A model generated the notes under the pieces. The model was not told the origin of the DNA and made no database searches. It saw nothing but the letters and a program-made list of their open reading frames with translations. Below, piece by piece: positions 9,737 to 19,209 of a stretch of DNA of 64,000 nucleotides. The translations under genes and the position numbers were made by a program. The stretch comes from Rhizobium sp. P38BS-XIX (GTDB lineage Bacteria > Pseudomonadota > Alphaproteobacteria > Rhizobiales > Rhizobiaceae), in assembly GCF_012641435.1 (NCBI RefSeq), contig NZ_JABAIJ010000001.1, forward strand, positions 372,001 through 436,000, given 5' to 3'. Each line of letters starts with the position of its first letter. The first letter of the stretch is position 1.

Positions 9737-9913
9737 GCTGGGATGGCAAAATCGACGATGCCTCCAGTTTACCAGCGCTAAATGACAGGGATTTGAAGCC
9801 GCCGGCCTGCTTCTTCGGGGAATGGCTTTGCCAAAGGGTTGTATTCCCTAGGCAAACCTTGAATGATGGCTGTTGAATAAGTCTTCTACCATCGCATGTT
9901 CATCGGAGCCGAA
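9737..9913. other. Divergent intergenic region, PAP2 gene / pepA
   Basis: 177 bases separate the two divergent start codons, so promoters for both directions should lie here. I saw no dyad strong enough to call an operator and no convincing promoter hexamers. The pepA ribosome-binding site GGAG is at 9905-9908. Confidence 0.4.
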
Positions 9914-11410
9914 ATGTCTGTGAAATTCGAGATTTCCTTCGCCAAGTCAGCCCGCCTCAATGGTGGTCTGGCCATCCTTCTGAAAGGCACGGAAGGCGAG
10001 TTGCCCGCGGGCGCAGAGACTGCCGATCCGGCAAACATTTTCGCCAAGGCCGCGCCTGTCTCCGGTTTCAAGGGCAAGGCGCTGAGCAGTCTGGATATCA
10101 TCGCCCCGGAAGCTGCCCCCGTCGATCGCATCATCGTCGTCGGCGCTGGCAAGGCTCGCGATTTGCAAGCGCATGACTGGTTGAAGCTTGGCGGCACCGC
10201 AGCCGCAAAAATCCGCAATGTCGAAAAGGTCGCCATCTTCCTCGACGCGCCCGGCATCGAAGTGGGGGCCAAAGAGGCTGCGGATTTCGCTCTGGGCATG
10301 CTGTTGCGCGCCTACAGTTTCGATACATACAAAACGAAGAAGGGCGATGACGACGAGAAGGCCGCCGCCCGCAAGGCCGTGAAAGTCACCATCGTCACGC
10401 AGGATGCCGCAGCCGCCAAAAAGCTGTTTGCAGCATCCGAGGCGATTGCCGGTGGTGTGATCCTGGCACGCGATCTCGTCAATGAACCGCCGAATGTGCT
10501 TGGCCCGGTCGAGTTCGCCGCCAAGGCCAAAGAGTTGGAAAAGCTTGGTGTCGAGATCGAAATCCTGACCGAGCGTGAGATGCGCCGTCATGGCATGGGC
10601 GCGTTGCTCGGTGTAGCCCAGGGTTCGGCTCGCCCGCCACGTCTTGTCATCATGCATTGGAAGGGCGGCAAGGCGAAGGAGAAGCCGGTCGCGTTCATCG
10701 GCAAGGGTGTCGTGTTCGACACGGGCGGCATTTCCATCAAGCCGGCGGCCGGTATGGAGGATATGAAGGGTGATATGGGCGGCGCAGCCGCCGTCACAGG
10801 TCTGATGCATACGCTTGCCGCGCGCGGCGCCAAGGTCAACGCCATCGGCGTCATCGGTCTGGTCGAGAATATGCCCGACGGCAATGCGCAGCGTCCCGGC
10901 GATATCGTCACGTCAATGTCGGGCCAGACGATCGAGATCATCAACACGGACGCCGAAGGTCGCCTCGTTCTCTGCGATGCGCTCTGGTACACCAACGACC
11001 GTTTCAAGCCACAGTTCATGATCAACCTCGCGACCTTGACCGGCGCAATCCTGGTTGCCCTCGGCAATCTCCAGGCGGGTCTGTTCTGCAACGATGACAA
11101 GTTGGCGAACGAACTGACTTCGGCAGGTCTCGTGACCGATGAGCGCCTGTGGCGCATGCCGCTCGGCAAGGAATACGACAAGATGATCGACAGCAAGTTC
11201 GCCGATATGAAGAACACCGGCGGCCGCTATGCCGGTTCGATCACCGCGGCGCAGTTTCTCAAGCGCTTCGTCGGAGAGACGCCGTGGGCGCACTTGGATA
11301 TTGCCGGCACGGCCATGGGATCGGTTCAGGACGAGATCAATCAGTCGTGGGGATCCGGCTTCGGCGTGCGGCTGCTCGACGAGTTGGTTCGCGCCAACTA
11401 CGAATCGTGA
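9914..11410 (+). CDS. pepA: Leucyl aminopeptidase (M17)
   Basis: 498 residues from the ATG at 9914, chosen because GGAG lies five bases upstream; an in-frame ATG at 9896 has no such site. M17 peptidases cleave N-terminal residues, leucine preferred, and work as cytosolic hexamers with two metal ions per subunit. The C-terminal catalytic half carries [14 protein letters not shown] with the first metal and lysine ligands, MKGDMGGAA, and the signature [10 protein letters not shown]. The N-terminal domain is the variable macro-like domain. Some M17 proteins, such as E. coli PepA/XerA, also bind DNA; nothing here tests that. holC follows 32 bases later, an order common in proteobacteria. Confidence 0.96.
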   Translation: MSVKFEISFAKSARLNGGLAILLKGTEGELPAGAETADPANIFAKAAPVSGFKGKALSSLDIIAPEAAPVDRIIVVGAGKARDLQAHDWLKLGGTAAAKIRNVEKVAIFLDAPGIEVGAKEAADFALGMLLRAYSFDTYKTKKGDDDEKAAARKAVKVTIVTQDAAAAKKLFAASEAIAGGVILARDLVNEPPNVLGPVEFAAKAKELEKLGVEIEILTEREMRRHGMGALLGVAQGSARPPRLVIMHWKGGKAKEKPVAFIGKGVVFDTGGISIKPAAGMEDMKGDMGGAAAVTGLMHTLAARGAKVNAIGVIGLVENMPDGNAQRPGDIVTSMSGQTIEIINTDAEGRLVLCDALWYTNDRFKPQFMINLATLTGAILVALGNLQAGLFCNDDKLANELTSAGLVTDERLWRMPLGKEYDKMIDSKFADMKNTGGRYAGSITAAQFLKRFVGETPWAHLDIAGTAMGSVQDEINQSWGSGFGVRLLDELVRANYES

Positions 11411-11442
11411 CCGAGCAGATTTTGTAAGATAGAAAAGACGGC

Positions 11443-11892
11443 ATGACCGAGGTTCTCTTCTATCACCTGACCGAATCGAAACTGGAAGATGCCCTGCCGC
11501 CGTTGCTCGACAAAAGCGTTGAGCGCGGCTGGCAGGTCGCTGTACAGATGCGCGAGCCGGTACGGCGGGATCTTCTCGACACCCATCTCTGGACGTATCG
11601 CGAAGACAGCTTCCTGCCGCACGGCACGGATGAAGGCGATATGGCGGAACGGCAGCCCGTCTTGCTCACCGTCACGGCCGACAACGTGAACAATGCGACC
11701 GTCCGCTTTTTTGTCGATGGGGCCGAGGTTGCGGATGTCGGTTCTTATCAGCGTGTCGTGCTGATGTTCGACGGCTACGACCAGGAACAGCTGGAAAGTG
11801 CGCGCGCCCAATGGAAGCGACTGAAAGGCGAGGGGCATAACCTCACCTACTGGCAGCAGACGCAGGACGGTCGCTGGGAGAAGAAGGCCTAG
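11443..11892 (+). CDS. holC: DNA polymerase III chi subunit
   Basis: 149 residues. Chi links the clamp loader to single-stranded DNA-binding protein at the replication fork. The family pattern is clear: an N-terminal MTEVLFYHLTESKLEDALPPLLDKSVERGW, then the DLLDTHLWTYREDSFLPHG segment where the conserved W...F.PHG forms the SSB contact surface, then QPVLLT and the end DGYDQEQLESAR. It lies downstream of pepA, the usual partner in operons, and is probably co-transcribed. A short AT-rich spacer separates it from the convergent GrpB-like gene, with no clear terminator. Confidence 0.95.
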   Translation: MTEVLFYHLTESKLEDALPPLLDKSVERGWQVAVQMREPVRRDLLDTHLWTYREDSFLPHGTDEGDMAERQPVLLTVTADNVNNATVRFFVDGAEVADVGSYQRVVLMFDGYDQEQLESARAQWKRLKGEGHNLTYWQQTQDGRWEKKA

Positions 11893-11974
11893 CGCGAAAA
11901 GACTGAGCGATTGAGGGTTTCTATAGGAAGCCGAATTGCCAAAGGCCGCTTGCGCGCAGCCCTTGAAGCCGGCG

Positions 11975-12520
11975 CTATTCGCTTTCCGCCAGGATCTTCT
12001 GGATGAAGTCCTTTTTCGCGGCTGTGTAGGCTGCGCGATCATTCGCATATTTGGTGGCAAGTTCGACCTTCAGCGCCTCATAGGCATGGGCGAGGTCAGG
12101 ACGATTGCGCATGCGATCGCGGAAAAGAAGGAAATGGCGCCAGGTGGGGCCTCCATGCTCGACCACATGCACGAGATGCGTCCGGGTTTCCCCCGGAATG
12201 CCGCGGCCGAAAATGTGATCGTCCGGCACGATATTGCTGCCGGCATAGTCGTAGCCGATGGAAGCCATCGGCTCGACGCAGGCCAGCCCATCCTCGAAGC
12301 GCCGAACCCCGACGGCGATGTCGATGATGGGCTTGGCTTTGATCTCCGGGATGGATGTGCTGCCAAAGTGCTGGATATCGACGGCAAGATCGCCAAGAGC
12401 GCCGCGAATGGCGGCTTCTTCCAGCAGATAGGCTTCGTGCCATCGTTGATTTGGTTCGGAGAGCCGGACGGATTTATTGCCGACGCCGAGACCGAAGGGT
12501 TGTTCATTTTCCGCTGCCAT
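11975..12520 (-). CDS. GrpB/UPF0157 family nucleotidyltransferase-like protein
   Basis: 181 residues from the ATG at 12520, which has GGGGAG about six bases upstream; the frame continues 25 codons further but without a good site. The core QHFGSTSIPEIKAKPIIDIAVGV matches the GrpB family, where GST and the acidic D.D-like pair recall the nucleotidyltransferase fold. HLVHVVEHGGPTWRHFLLFRDRMR is the second conserved block. Family members are widespread but their substrate is unknown, so no reaction is assigned. It lies 75 bases after the sugar dehydrogenase gene on the same strand. Confidence 0.85.
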   Translation of the reverse strand: MAAENEQPFGLGVGNKSVRLSEPNQRWHEAYLLEEAAIRGALGDLAVDIQHFGSTSIPEIKAKPIIDIAVGVRRFEDGLACVEPMASIGYDYAGSNIVPDDHIFGRGIPGETRTHLVHVVEHGGPTWRHFLLFRDRMRNRPDLAHAYEALKVELATKYANDRAAYTAAKKDFIQKILAESE

Positions 12521-12595
12521 CGGCAACTCCCCGATGAAGATAATGCGCCACGCTAGCACGTCGCGGGGCGCGTTGTCTGTATCGGGCAAGGCCAA

Positions 12596-13519
12596 TCAAT
12601 CGTAAAATGCTTCGACGAATTTGCGTTTGCCGAGCATGAAAGCATCCGCCACATGCCGCAGCGGCGAAACGTCGACGTCGGATGTCCCGGCTTTGACGAT
12701 TTCGGCAAAGCGACGGTAAAGCGAAGGATATTCGGCCTCGGGCGCGGAGAACGTCAGCTCGCCATTGACGGAGAGCTTGGAGCCGCCTTCTGCGAGAACC
12801 ATCTGGCCGGCATCCGTGTCGGCGACGATATCCCAGCTCTGCTTGCCCGTCTGGCGCCAGTCGAATTCGGCATGGACGGGAAGACCGGCACCGCTCTTGA
12901 AATGTAGGTCGGCTGCGATCGGCGAATCCCGGTTTTCCGGAAACTCCAGCGTGGCGCCCGTCAAGAAGAGCGCAGGCAGAATGTGGGTGACGATCGAAAG
13001 GGCGTTGATGCCGGGATCGAATACGCCAAGGCCGCCGGCCTGCCAGATCCATTCCTGATTTGGATGCCAATGGCGCACATCTTCCTTCCAGATGACGTGC
13101 GCGCTCCGGATCGTGGTCCCGGCGAGAAAGGTCTTTGCCGCTTCGACAGCCGGTGCATAGCGTGAATGCCAGCTTGCAAACAGCGAGACACCCTTGGATT
13201 TCGCGAGGTTCTCTAGGTCCGCGACTTCGCTGAGCGTCGCACCCGGCGGCTTCTCCAGGAAGACATGCTTGCCGGCGATAAGCGCCTTGTAGGCGGCCTC
13301 ATAGCGATATTGTGGCGGCATGCAGAGCGAGACGGCGTCGATCGACGGCACTGCCTCCAGCATGGCTTCGATCGTCGTAAACGATGGAATGCCTTCGACC
13401 GTACCATGGCGGCTCGCGGTGGCGATGAGTTCGAAATCCGCGTTGTTCGCGATCGATGGGAGATGCTGATCACGGACGATCTTGCCGACGCCGACGATAG
13501 CGAGCTTGATGGGGGACAT
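12596..13519 (-). CDS. Gfo/Idh/MocA oxidoreductase, L-arabinose/D-galactose 1-dehydrogenase type
   Basis: 307 residues. The N-terminal Rossmann fold has GVGKIVRDQHLPSI at about 10-23, and the family lysine motif EKPPGAT follows the LFLE-like strand. The C-terminal part has WKEDVRHWHPNQEWIW and GGLGVFDPGINALSIVTHILP. These blocks resemble the L-arabinose 1-dehydrogenase of Azospirillum, which opens the non-phosphorylating arabinose pathway and also uses D-galactose. The lysine of EKPP and the aspartate and asparagine of FDPGIN would be the catalytic residues. No arabinonate or galactonate genes are adjacent, so the pathway assignment rests on similarity alone. Length equals that of the Azospirillum enzyme. 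Confidence 0.8.
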   Translation of the reverse strand: MSPIKLAIVGVGKIVRDQHLPSIANNADFELIATASRHGTVEGIPSFTTIEAMLEAVPSIDAVSLCMPPQYRYEAAYKALIAGKHVFLEKPPGATLSEVADLENLAKSKGVSLFASWHSRYAPAVEAAKTFLAGTTIRSAHVIWKEDVRHWHPNQEWIWQAGGLGVFDPGINALSIVTHILPALFLTGATLEFPENRDSPIAADLHFKSGAGLPVHAEFDWRQTGKQSWDIVADTDAGQMVLAEGGSKLSVNGELTFSAPEAEYPSLYRRFAEIVKAGTSDVDVSPLRHVADAFMLGKRKFVEAFYD

Positions 13520-13600
13520 GGGTGTCTCTCGATTAGTATGATTATTGACGCGATCTTTAACAGAAAGCCGCTCGCGGGCAAGAGCGCTCCGAAGCGCCGA

Positions 13601-15655
13601 TCAGCCAAGCTTCTGCTTGACGATCGTTTCCCGCAAAAAGCTGTAGCCGAGTGCCGTGCGTATAGCGAGTTGCAGCGACGCTCCATCGCCGCCATGGCCG
13701 CCTGAGGTGAATTCGTGGAAAAGCGGATGATGACCGAGAGTCTCAAGCTGCGCGGCGAAACGTCGTGCATGCGAGGGATGGACCCGGTCGTCATTGCTCG
13801 AGCTTTCGATATAGATCGGCGGATAGTCGATTTCGGACGCCGGCTTGACGTTGTGAAGCGGCGAATATGACTTGAGATAGTCGAGGTCGGCCGGATTGTC
13901 GGGGTCGCCGTATTCGTCGATCCAGGCTCTTCCTGCGGGGAAATTGTGGAAGCGCGTCATGTCCAAGACAGGCACCTGGCACCAGATCGCGCCGAAATCA
14001 TGCGGGTAGCGGGTGGCCATGACACCGGTGAGCAACCCTCCGTTACTGCCGCCATTACCGGCGATACGGGATGGTTTGGTATAGCCGCGAATGACGAGAT
14101 CCCGGGCCACAGCGGCAAAATCCGCGAAAGCCTTATGCCTTCCGTGCCCCTTGGCGGTGCGATGCCAATTCGGCCCGAACTCGCCGCCGCCGCGAATATA
14201 GGCCATCACATAGGCGTTGCCTTGCGAGAGCCAACGGCCGATGACACCGGAATAATAGGGCGCAAGCGAAACGTCGAAGCCGCCATAGCCGTAGACGAGA
14301 ACCGGCAGCTCACCTTTGGTCCAGTCTTTCGGCAGGGCGATATGATAGGGCACCCTCGTACCGTCTTCGGAAGTCGCTTCCAGCAGGACGGAAGTCATGC
14401 CTTCATTGTCGAAATAGCTCGGCGAACTCGCGACAAGCTTGAGTTCGAGCGGCTCGTTCCGATTGCTCAGGTTCAGATGATAGTATGACGGTGTCTGCAG
14501 GAAGCCCGAGCCGAAGATCTGCAGCGTGTCGTCGCCTAGATGCAGGTCCGAATGAAGTGGCCGGAAAGATACGGTCTGGACGTCTGCGGGCAGGGAGATT
14601 TCCTGGATCTCGGCATCCTGCTTTGTCAGGTCCACAACGAAAAGGCGCGGTTGCATATTGTCCGAGACGATGAAGGCGCACCATTCGCGCATCACCTGGA
14701 ACTGCGAGACGGATTGTCGTTCGCCGGGCGAAAACAGAATGCGCGCGGTTGCGACACCCTGGGGTTCATGCGGCAAAGGCTGCAGCGCCAGGCTGCCGGC
14801 GGGGATTCGTTCATCGGTCTTGGCAAGCCATGCAAGATGAGAATGATTGAAGCCGAAGTCGATATCCTTCGGTAGATCGATCCGCCGCAGCGAGCAGTCC
14901 GGCTCTTCGATAAAGAGGCTGCAATTGCCGATTTCGTGGCCGGCGACGAAGATGCGGACCGGCCTGACATCGGTTTCGATGGAAAGGCCGGCGAGTACGG
15001 GGTCGAAGATCGAGCAGGAACCGTAGATGTCGCTGTCGTCAGCGGCATAGAGAACCGGCGCATCGGCTGGAGCATCGCCGCGCCTCAGCCGCCGGCCGAC
15101 GCGCGGCCAGCCGGAGCGCGTTGCGGATTCTCGGTCGATCGAGCCGAAATAGGCGATCTCGTCGCGGCTGAGCCACGTTGCGTGACAGCGCACCGGCGGG
15201 GTGTCGAACCCGCCTTCGACGATGTTTTTCGTCTCGCAATCAAACTCCAGAAGACGCATCGGATCGGAACCGCCGTCGGACAGGCACAAAAGAACGCGCG
15301 TCGGCTCCCACGGACAGGTAATGGCGCCACGCCAAAGCCACGACTTGTTGTCCGACGCACTGAAGGCATCGAGATCGAAGATCGGTTCCCACGGAGCGTC
15401 CGGCAGCGGCGCCAGATCGGCTGGCAACCGATACCAGCGGCCAAGCGGGTGATCGGCGCTACGGTGGAAATCGAACAACCAATTGCCGCGCCGGCTGGGC
15501 GCAATCAGCCGATCCTCACGCTCGATCATCGCCTTGATGGCATCGCGATCCGCCTCGAATTCCGGCGTCGTGAGCAATCGTTCGGATTCGGCATCCTTAT
15601 CGGCGACGAATTTCAGAGTGATCGGATCGTCGTCACGTTCAAGATGGAGATGCAT
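13601..15655 (-). CDS. Prolyl oligopeptidase family serine peptidase (S9A)
   Basis: 684 residues. An N-terminal beta-propeller region (about 1-420) is followed by an alpha/beta-hydrolase domain. The catalytic serine is Ser537 in GNGGSNGG, the aspartate is in NDDRV (622-623), and the histidine is His654 in SGGHGG. YGYGGFDVSLAPYYSG and YIRGGGEFGPNWH are the oxyanion-side motifs. Members cleave short peptides after proline; oligopeptidase B-like members after basic residues. No signal peptide is visible, so it is probably cytosolic. The ATG at 15655 has only a weak ribosome-binding site. A terminator separates it from the deacetylase gene upstream. Confidence 0.88.
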   Translation of the reverse strand: MHLHLERDDDPITLKFVADKDAESERLLTTPEFEADRDAIKAMIEREDRLIAPSRRGNWLFDFHRSADHPLGRWYRLPADLAPLPDAPWEPIFDLDAFSASDNKSWLWRGAITCPWEPTRVLLCLSDGGSDPMRLLEFDCETKNIVEGGFDTPPVRCHATWLSRDEIAYFGSIDRESATRSGWPRVGRRLRRGDAPADAPVLYAADDSDIYGSCSIFDPVLAGLSIETDVRPVRIFVAGHEIGNCSLFIEEPDCSLRRIDLPKDIDFGFNHSHLAWLAKTDERIPAGSLALQPLPHEPQGVATARILFSPGERQSVSQFQVMREWCAFIVSDNMQPRLFVVDLTKQDAEIQEISLPADVQTVSFRPLHSDLHLGDDTLQIFGSGFLQTPSYYHLNLSNRNEPLELKLVASSPSYFDNEGMTSVLLEATSEDGTRVPYHIALPKDWTKGELPVLVYGYGGFDVSLAPYYSGVIGRWLSQGNAYVMAYIRGGGEFGPNWHRTAKGHGRHKAFADFAAVARDLVIRGYTKPSRIAGNGGSNGGLLTGVMATRYPHDFGAIWCQVPVLDMTRFHNFPAGRAWIDEYGDPDNPADLDYLKSYSPLHNVKPASEIDYPPIYIESSSNDDRVHPSHARRFAAQLETLGHHPLFHEFTSGGHGGDGASLQLAIRTALGYSFLRETIVKQKLG

Positions 15656-15710
15656 GGAAACCCAAACCGCTGATTGATGATATGATTTGCATGCACCAAA
15701 TCAAAATAAA

Positions 15711-15738
15711 GCCCCGGAAGCAACCGTGCTTCCGGGGC
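15711..15738 (-). terminator. Intrinsic terminator after the polysaccharide deacetylase
   Basis: Arms GCCCCGGAAGC (15711-15721) and GCTTCCGGGGC (15728-15738) pair over 11 bases around a six-base loop. On the minus strand the stem is followed by TTTATTTTGATTTGG. It ends the deacetylase transcript before the oligopeptidase gene. Confidence 0.9.
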
Positions 15739-15770
15739 GCGAGAGGCTTGCAGGTTCGAGATCGACGGTT

Positions 15771-16661
15771 TCAGCGGACCATCTTGGTGTCTGCCTGGGC
15801 CACCATATTGGTCGCCGGCGCGGGCGCATGCCTGTATTTCAGGGTGACGACCTTGTAGCCCTCTTTCTCCAGACGGCTCAGGAGAACCGGCAGCATTCGC
15901 ACCGTGCGCTGGTGGATATCGTGCATCAGGACGATGCCGCGGCCACGCTGGTGCAGCTGCTTCATGGTGCGATCCACCACGGAAGCAGGCGTCGAGGTGA
16001 AATAATCCTTGCTGTCGATATCCACGTCCATGACGATCATGTCGCGTGCGGCGATCGCCGTGCGCAAACGCTTGGAATCGGCGAGATAGGGGAAGCGGAA
16101 GAACGGCACGTCGGTACCGATCGCCTTGGTGACGGCATCCTTGCCACGGGCAATCTCGGTCATTGCCGCATCGAAGGTCATCTTGTCGAGATCGGGATGG
16201 CGGAAGGTGTGGCTGCCGATCGCATCGCCATGCGCGAGAACCTCGCGTGCCGTTGCCGGGTGAGCCTGCGCCATTTCGCCGACCATCATGAAGGCGGCCT
16301 TGACGCCGAACCTGTCGAGCGTGGCGAGAATGCGCTCGGTCTTGCCGGGAGCCGGGCCATCGTCGAAGGTCAGGATGACCTCTCTGTCCGCGAGGCGGAT
16401 ATCCTTGAGCGAGGAGACTTCAAGAGTACGGCCGGCGAGATTGTGCGGCCCGCTTGTGTCTTCCAGCTCCTTGGAGTCCAGATCGGCGACGAGCCATTTC
16501 TTCGGCTCCATCTCGATGGGATCGTTGGCCTTCAGGGGCTTGTGACGCGGCTCTTCGGCTGCATAGCCGGTTTTGAGCGACGCATCGGCATTCGGCTTGG
16601 TCGCACAGCCTCCCAGAGCCAGGGTCATGGCAAGGCCAGCCAGTAAAGCGCGGTAGTTCAT
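15771..16661 (-). CDS. Polysaccharide deacetylase, NodB-like, lipoprotein
   Basis: 296 residues. A lipoprotein signal (hydrophobic core LLAGLAMTLALGGC) puts the acylated cysteine at Cys19. The NodB-homology domain has TFDDG at 98-102 with the catalytic base and metal aspartates, and the metal histidines His151 and His155 in SHTFRH. FFRFPY at 187-192 and VLMHDIH near the end complete motifs 3-5. Such enzymes remove N-acetyl groups from polysaccharides such as peptidoglycan, chitin oligomers or exopolysaccharide. Being membrane-anchored and outside the cytoplasm, a cell-wall or surface glycan is the likely substrate. The order of motifs is complete, so activity is expected. A CtrA-like box lies upstream. 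Confidence 0.88.
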   Translation of the reverse strand: MNYRALLAGLAMTLALGGCATKPNADASLKTGYAAEEPRHKPLKANDPIEMEPKKWLVADLDSKELEDTSGPHNLAGRTLEVSSLKDIRLADREVILTFDDGPAPGKTERILATLDRFGVKAAFMMVGEMAQAHPATAREVLAHGDAIGSHTFRHPDLDKMTFDAAMTEIARGKDAVTKAIGTDVPFFRFPYLADSKRLRTAIAARDMIVMDVDIDSKDYFTSTPASVVDRTMKQLHQRGRGIVLMHDIHQRTVRMLPVLLSRLEKEGYKVVTLKYRHAPAPATNMVAQADTKMVR

Positions 16662-16715
16662 GAGAATCGCTCAACAATATGTCTATGAAAGTTGAGCGCA
16701 TTTTCTGCAGTTATG

Positions 16716-16732
16716 GTTAATGAACGGTTAGG
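16716..16732 (-). promoter_or_regulatory. Candidate CtrA-like box upstream of the deacetylase
   Basis: On the minus strand the sequence is CTAACCGTTCATTAACC, which fits the CtrA pattern TTAA-N7-TTAA with one mismatch and carries TAACC in both half-sites. It ends about 55 bases before the deacetylase start. The identification is by eye from the published consensus for Caulobacter and rhizobia. Confidence 0.35.
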
Positions 16733-16766
16733 ATCGGGTTCTCATTTGTTAAGCACCGGTAAGATC

Positions 16767-18656
16767 TTAGCCGGCCATGGCGCTTTCATATTCTGAAGAA
16801 AGCTCCAGCCATTGTTCTTCGGCCGCGGCAAGCTTTTCGGCCGCATCCGAGCGCTGTTTGGCCTTTTCCGCAGCCTTTGCCGGTGCCTTCTCATAGAGCG
16901 TCGGATCCGCAAGCTCCGCATCAAGTGCCTGAATCAGTTTCTCAAGCTTGCCGGTCAAGGATTCGATTTCGTTGATCTTCTTCTTGAGCGGGGCCAGCGA
17001 AGCGCGTCGATCGGCGTTGAGCTTGCGTTGATCCGCCTTGGAAACGGAATCGTCGCTTATGCCGGTCTTGGCCTTGTCGTCTTTCGACTTCGGGCTGGCG
17101 ACGACGAGATTGCGATACTCCTCGAGATCGCCGTCGAACGCCGTCACCGTACCATCGCGGACCAGCCACAGCCGGTCGACGGTGGCTTCGATCAGATGGC
17201 GGTCGTGCGAGATCAGGATTACCGCGCCGGAATAGTCGTTCAACGCCTGGATCAGCGCGTTACGGCTGTCGATGTCGAGATGGTTCGTCGGTTCGTCGAG
17301 GATCAGAAGGTTCGGAGCGTCGAAGGCGGCAAGACCCATGAGCAAGCGAGCCTTCTCGCCGCCGGAAAGGTCCTTCACCTGTGTGTCCATTTTCTCCGTC
17401 GCCAATCCCATCTGCGCGACGCGGGCGCGCACCTTGGCCTCCGGCGTTTCGGGCATGCGTCGGCGCACATGTTCGACCGCCGTCTGGTTCGGGATCAGGT
17501 CGTCCAGCTGATGCTGCGCGAAGAAGCCGATCTTCAGGTTCGGCGCGAGCCTGACATCGCCGCTTTCGGCGTCAAGCCGGCTGGAAATGAATTTAGCGAA
17601 GGTTGATTTGCCGTTGCCGTTCGAGCCAAGCAACGCGATGCGATCGTCGGCATCGATGCGCAGATTGAGACGCTTCAGGATCGGCTTGCCGGGTTCGTAG
17701 CCGACGGCGCCGCCGCTGACGGCAATGATGGGGGAGGCGGGTTGCTTTTCCGGCTCCGGAAAGCTGAAGCCCATCACATGGTCTTCGATAACGGCAGCGA
17801 CCGTGCCCATGCGCTCCAGTGCTTTGATGCGGGACTGCGCCTGTCGTGCCTTCGAAGCCTTGGCCTTGAAGCGGTCGATGAAGCTTTGCAGGTGCTTGCG
17901 CGCCGCGTCGTTCTTCGCTTTCGCCTTCATCTGCAGCTCGTCGGCTTCAGCCTTCTGCCGTTCGAACTGGTCATAGGAGCCGCGATAGAAGGTGAGCTTC
18001 TTTTGGTCGAGATGCACGATGGAATTGACCGCCGTGTTCAGGAGGTCACGATCGTGCGAGATGATGATGACCGTGTGCGGATAGCGGCGGATATAATCCT
18101 CCAGCCAGAGCGTGCCTTCAAGGTCGAGATAGTTGGTCGGCTCGTCGAGCAACAGCAGATCCGGCTCGGAAAACAGTACAGCCGCAAGAGCCACGCGCAT
18201 GCGCCAGCCGCCGGAGAAAGACGAGGCGGGGCGCTTCTGCGCCTCGTGATCGAAGCCGAGGCCGGCGAGAATGCTTGCGGCACGCGCTTCGGCCGAATGC
18301 GCGCCGATATCGGCAAGGCGTGTCTGAATATCGGCGATGCGATGCGGATCGGTGGCGCTTTCCGCTTCCTTGAGCAGGGCGGAGCGCTCCTTGTCGGCGG
18401 AAAGCACGATGTCGATCAAAGGTTCTTCGGTTCCCGGCGCTTCCTGCGCAACCTGGCCGATGCGGGCATTGCGCGGGATGGAGACTGAACCGCTCTCGGC
18501 AGCAAAATCACCTGTGATGATCCTGAACAGTGTGGATTTGCCGGCGCCGTTCTTGCCGACGAGGCCTGCTTTCGTGCCCGCCGGAAGCGTCACGTTGGCA
18601 TGGTCGATGAGGAGGCGGCCGGCAATGCGGGCGGAAAGATCGGAAATCGAAATCAT
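16767..18656 (-). CDS. ABC-F family ATPase
   Basis: 629 residues with two ATP-binding cassettes and no membrane part. Walker A motifs are GKNGAGKST (34-42) and GSNGNGKST (344-352); Walker B motifs are LLLLDEPTN (168-175) and LLILDEPTN in the second half; signature motifs are SSFSGGWRM and DLSGGEKARLL. The charged linker between the cassettes (about 225-285) is the P-site tRNA interaction motif of ABC-F proteins, and a coiled coil occupies the last 80-90 residues. The family acts on ribosomes to relieve stalling. The C-terminal coiled coil recalls Uup and YheS; I cannot choose between them. It is not next to any transporter gene. Confidence 0.93.
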   Translation of the reverse strand: MISISDLSARIAGRLLIDHANVTLPAGTKAGLVGKNGAGKSTLFRIITGDFAAESGSVSIPRNARIGQVAQEAPGTEEPLIDIVLSADKERSALLKEAESATDPHRIADIQTRLADIGAHSAEARAASILAGLGFDHEAQKRPASSFSGGWRMRVALAAVLFSEPDLLLLDEPTNYLDLEGTLWLEDYIRRYPHTVIIISHDRDLLNTAVNSIVHLDQKKLTFYRGSYDQFERQKAEADELQMKAKAKNDAARKHLQSFIDRFKAKASKARQAQSRIKALERMGTVAAVIEDHVMGFSFPEPEKQPASPIIAVSGGAVGYEPGKPILKRLNLRIDADDRIALLGSNGNGKSTFAKFISSRLDAESGDVRLAPNLKIGFFAQHQLDDLIPNQTAVEHVRRRMPETPEAKVRARVAQMGLATEKMDTQVKDLSGGEKARLLMGLAAFDAPNLLILDEPTNHLDIDSRNALIQALNDYSGAVILISHDRHLIEATVDRLWLVRDGTVTAFDGDLEEYRNLVVASPKSKDDKAKTGISDDSVSKADQRKLNADRRASLAPLKKKINEIESLTGKLEKLIQALDAELADPTLYEKAPAKAAEKAKQRSDAAEKLAAAEEQWLELSSEYESAMAG

Positions 18657-18705
18657 GGCGCGGTTTTGGCCGAACTCGGCGCCGAAGGCAAGAGCGTGAG
18701 GGTGC

Positions 18706-19209
18706 TTAGGCGCCCGTGTTTTGCAAGGATTTGGGGAGGTTGGCGCAGTTGCGGAGGCGCTCGGTCAGCTCCGTTTCATAGAGCATCAGGTTGCTGAGCG
18801 AGGCGTTGAGGCTGTCGAGGGCGGGATTGGCATCCGCCGCCGTGTCCATTTCGCGGGCGACGCGCTGCTTTTTCATCAGTCCCTTGGCGAGCTGATCTGC
18901 GACCTCGCGTAGCATTTCGGCTGCATCACTTTCGGATTTACGCGCCACCAAGCCGCAATGGCTGACCAGACGGTGCTTCAGGCCGATTTCGTCGAGGCCG
19001 CTTTGAGAAGGCTGGCGTCCAAGTGCTTCGATCTCTTCGGCAATCCCGCGATCCTGGCCGTAAAGGGCCTCATAGAAAAGCTGGTAATTGCGCGGCAGGC
19101 TTTTCACCTTCAGCCGCGTCATGAAGCGGCCGATGATTTCGAGTTCGGTTTCCTCCGTCTCGTCCTCATCGACCGTATATGTCGAAACGCTTTTGTGCGA
19201 GTCCTTCAT
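18706..19209 (-). CDS. Hypothetical protein resembling the sensor region of diguanylate cyclases
   Basis: 167 residues, no signal peptide or membrane helix. The stretch IGRFMTRLKVKSLPRNYQLFYEALYG resembles the N-terminal regulatory domain found before GGDEF domains in many alphaproteobacterial diguanylate cyclases (pattern PRNYxLxYEALxG). No GGDEF motif or active-site signature follows; the chain ends after another 100 helical residues. It could be a stand-alone regulatory domain, or the remnant of a truncated cyclase, although the frame is intact and has a start codon with a GAGCAGG-like site. It ends 49 bases before the ABC-F gene and may be co-transcribed with it. No function is assigned. 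Confidence 0.7.
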   Translation of the reverse strand: MKDSHKSVSTYTVDEDETEETELEIIGRFMTRLKVKSLPRNYQLFYEALYGQDRGIAEEIEALGRQPSQSGLDEIGLKHRLVSHCGLVARKSESDAAEMLREVADQLAKGLMKKQRVAREMDTAADANPALDSLNASLSNLMLYETELTERLRNCANLPKSLQNTGA

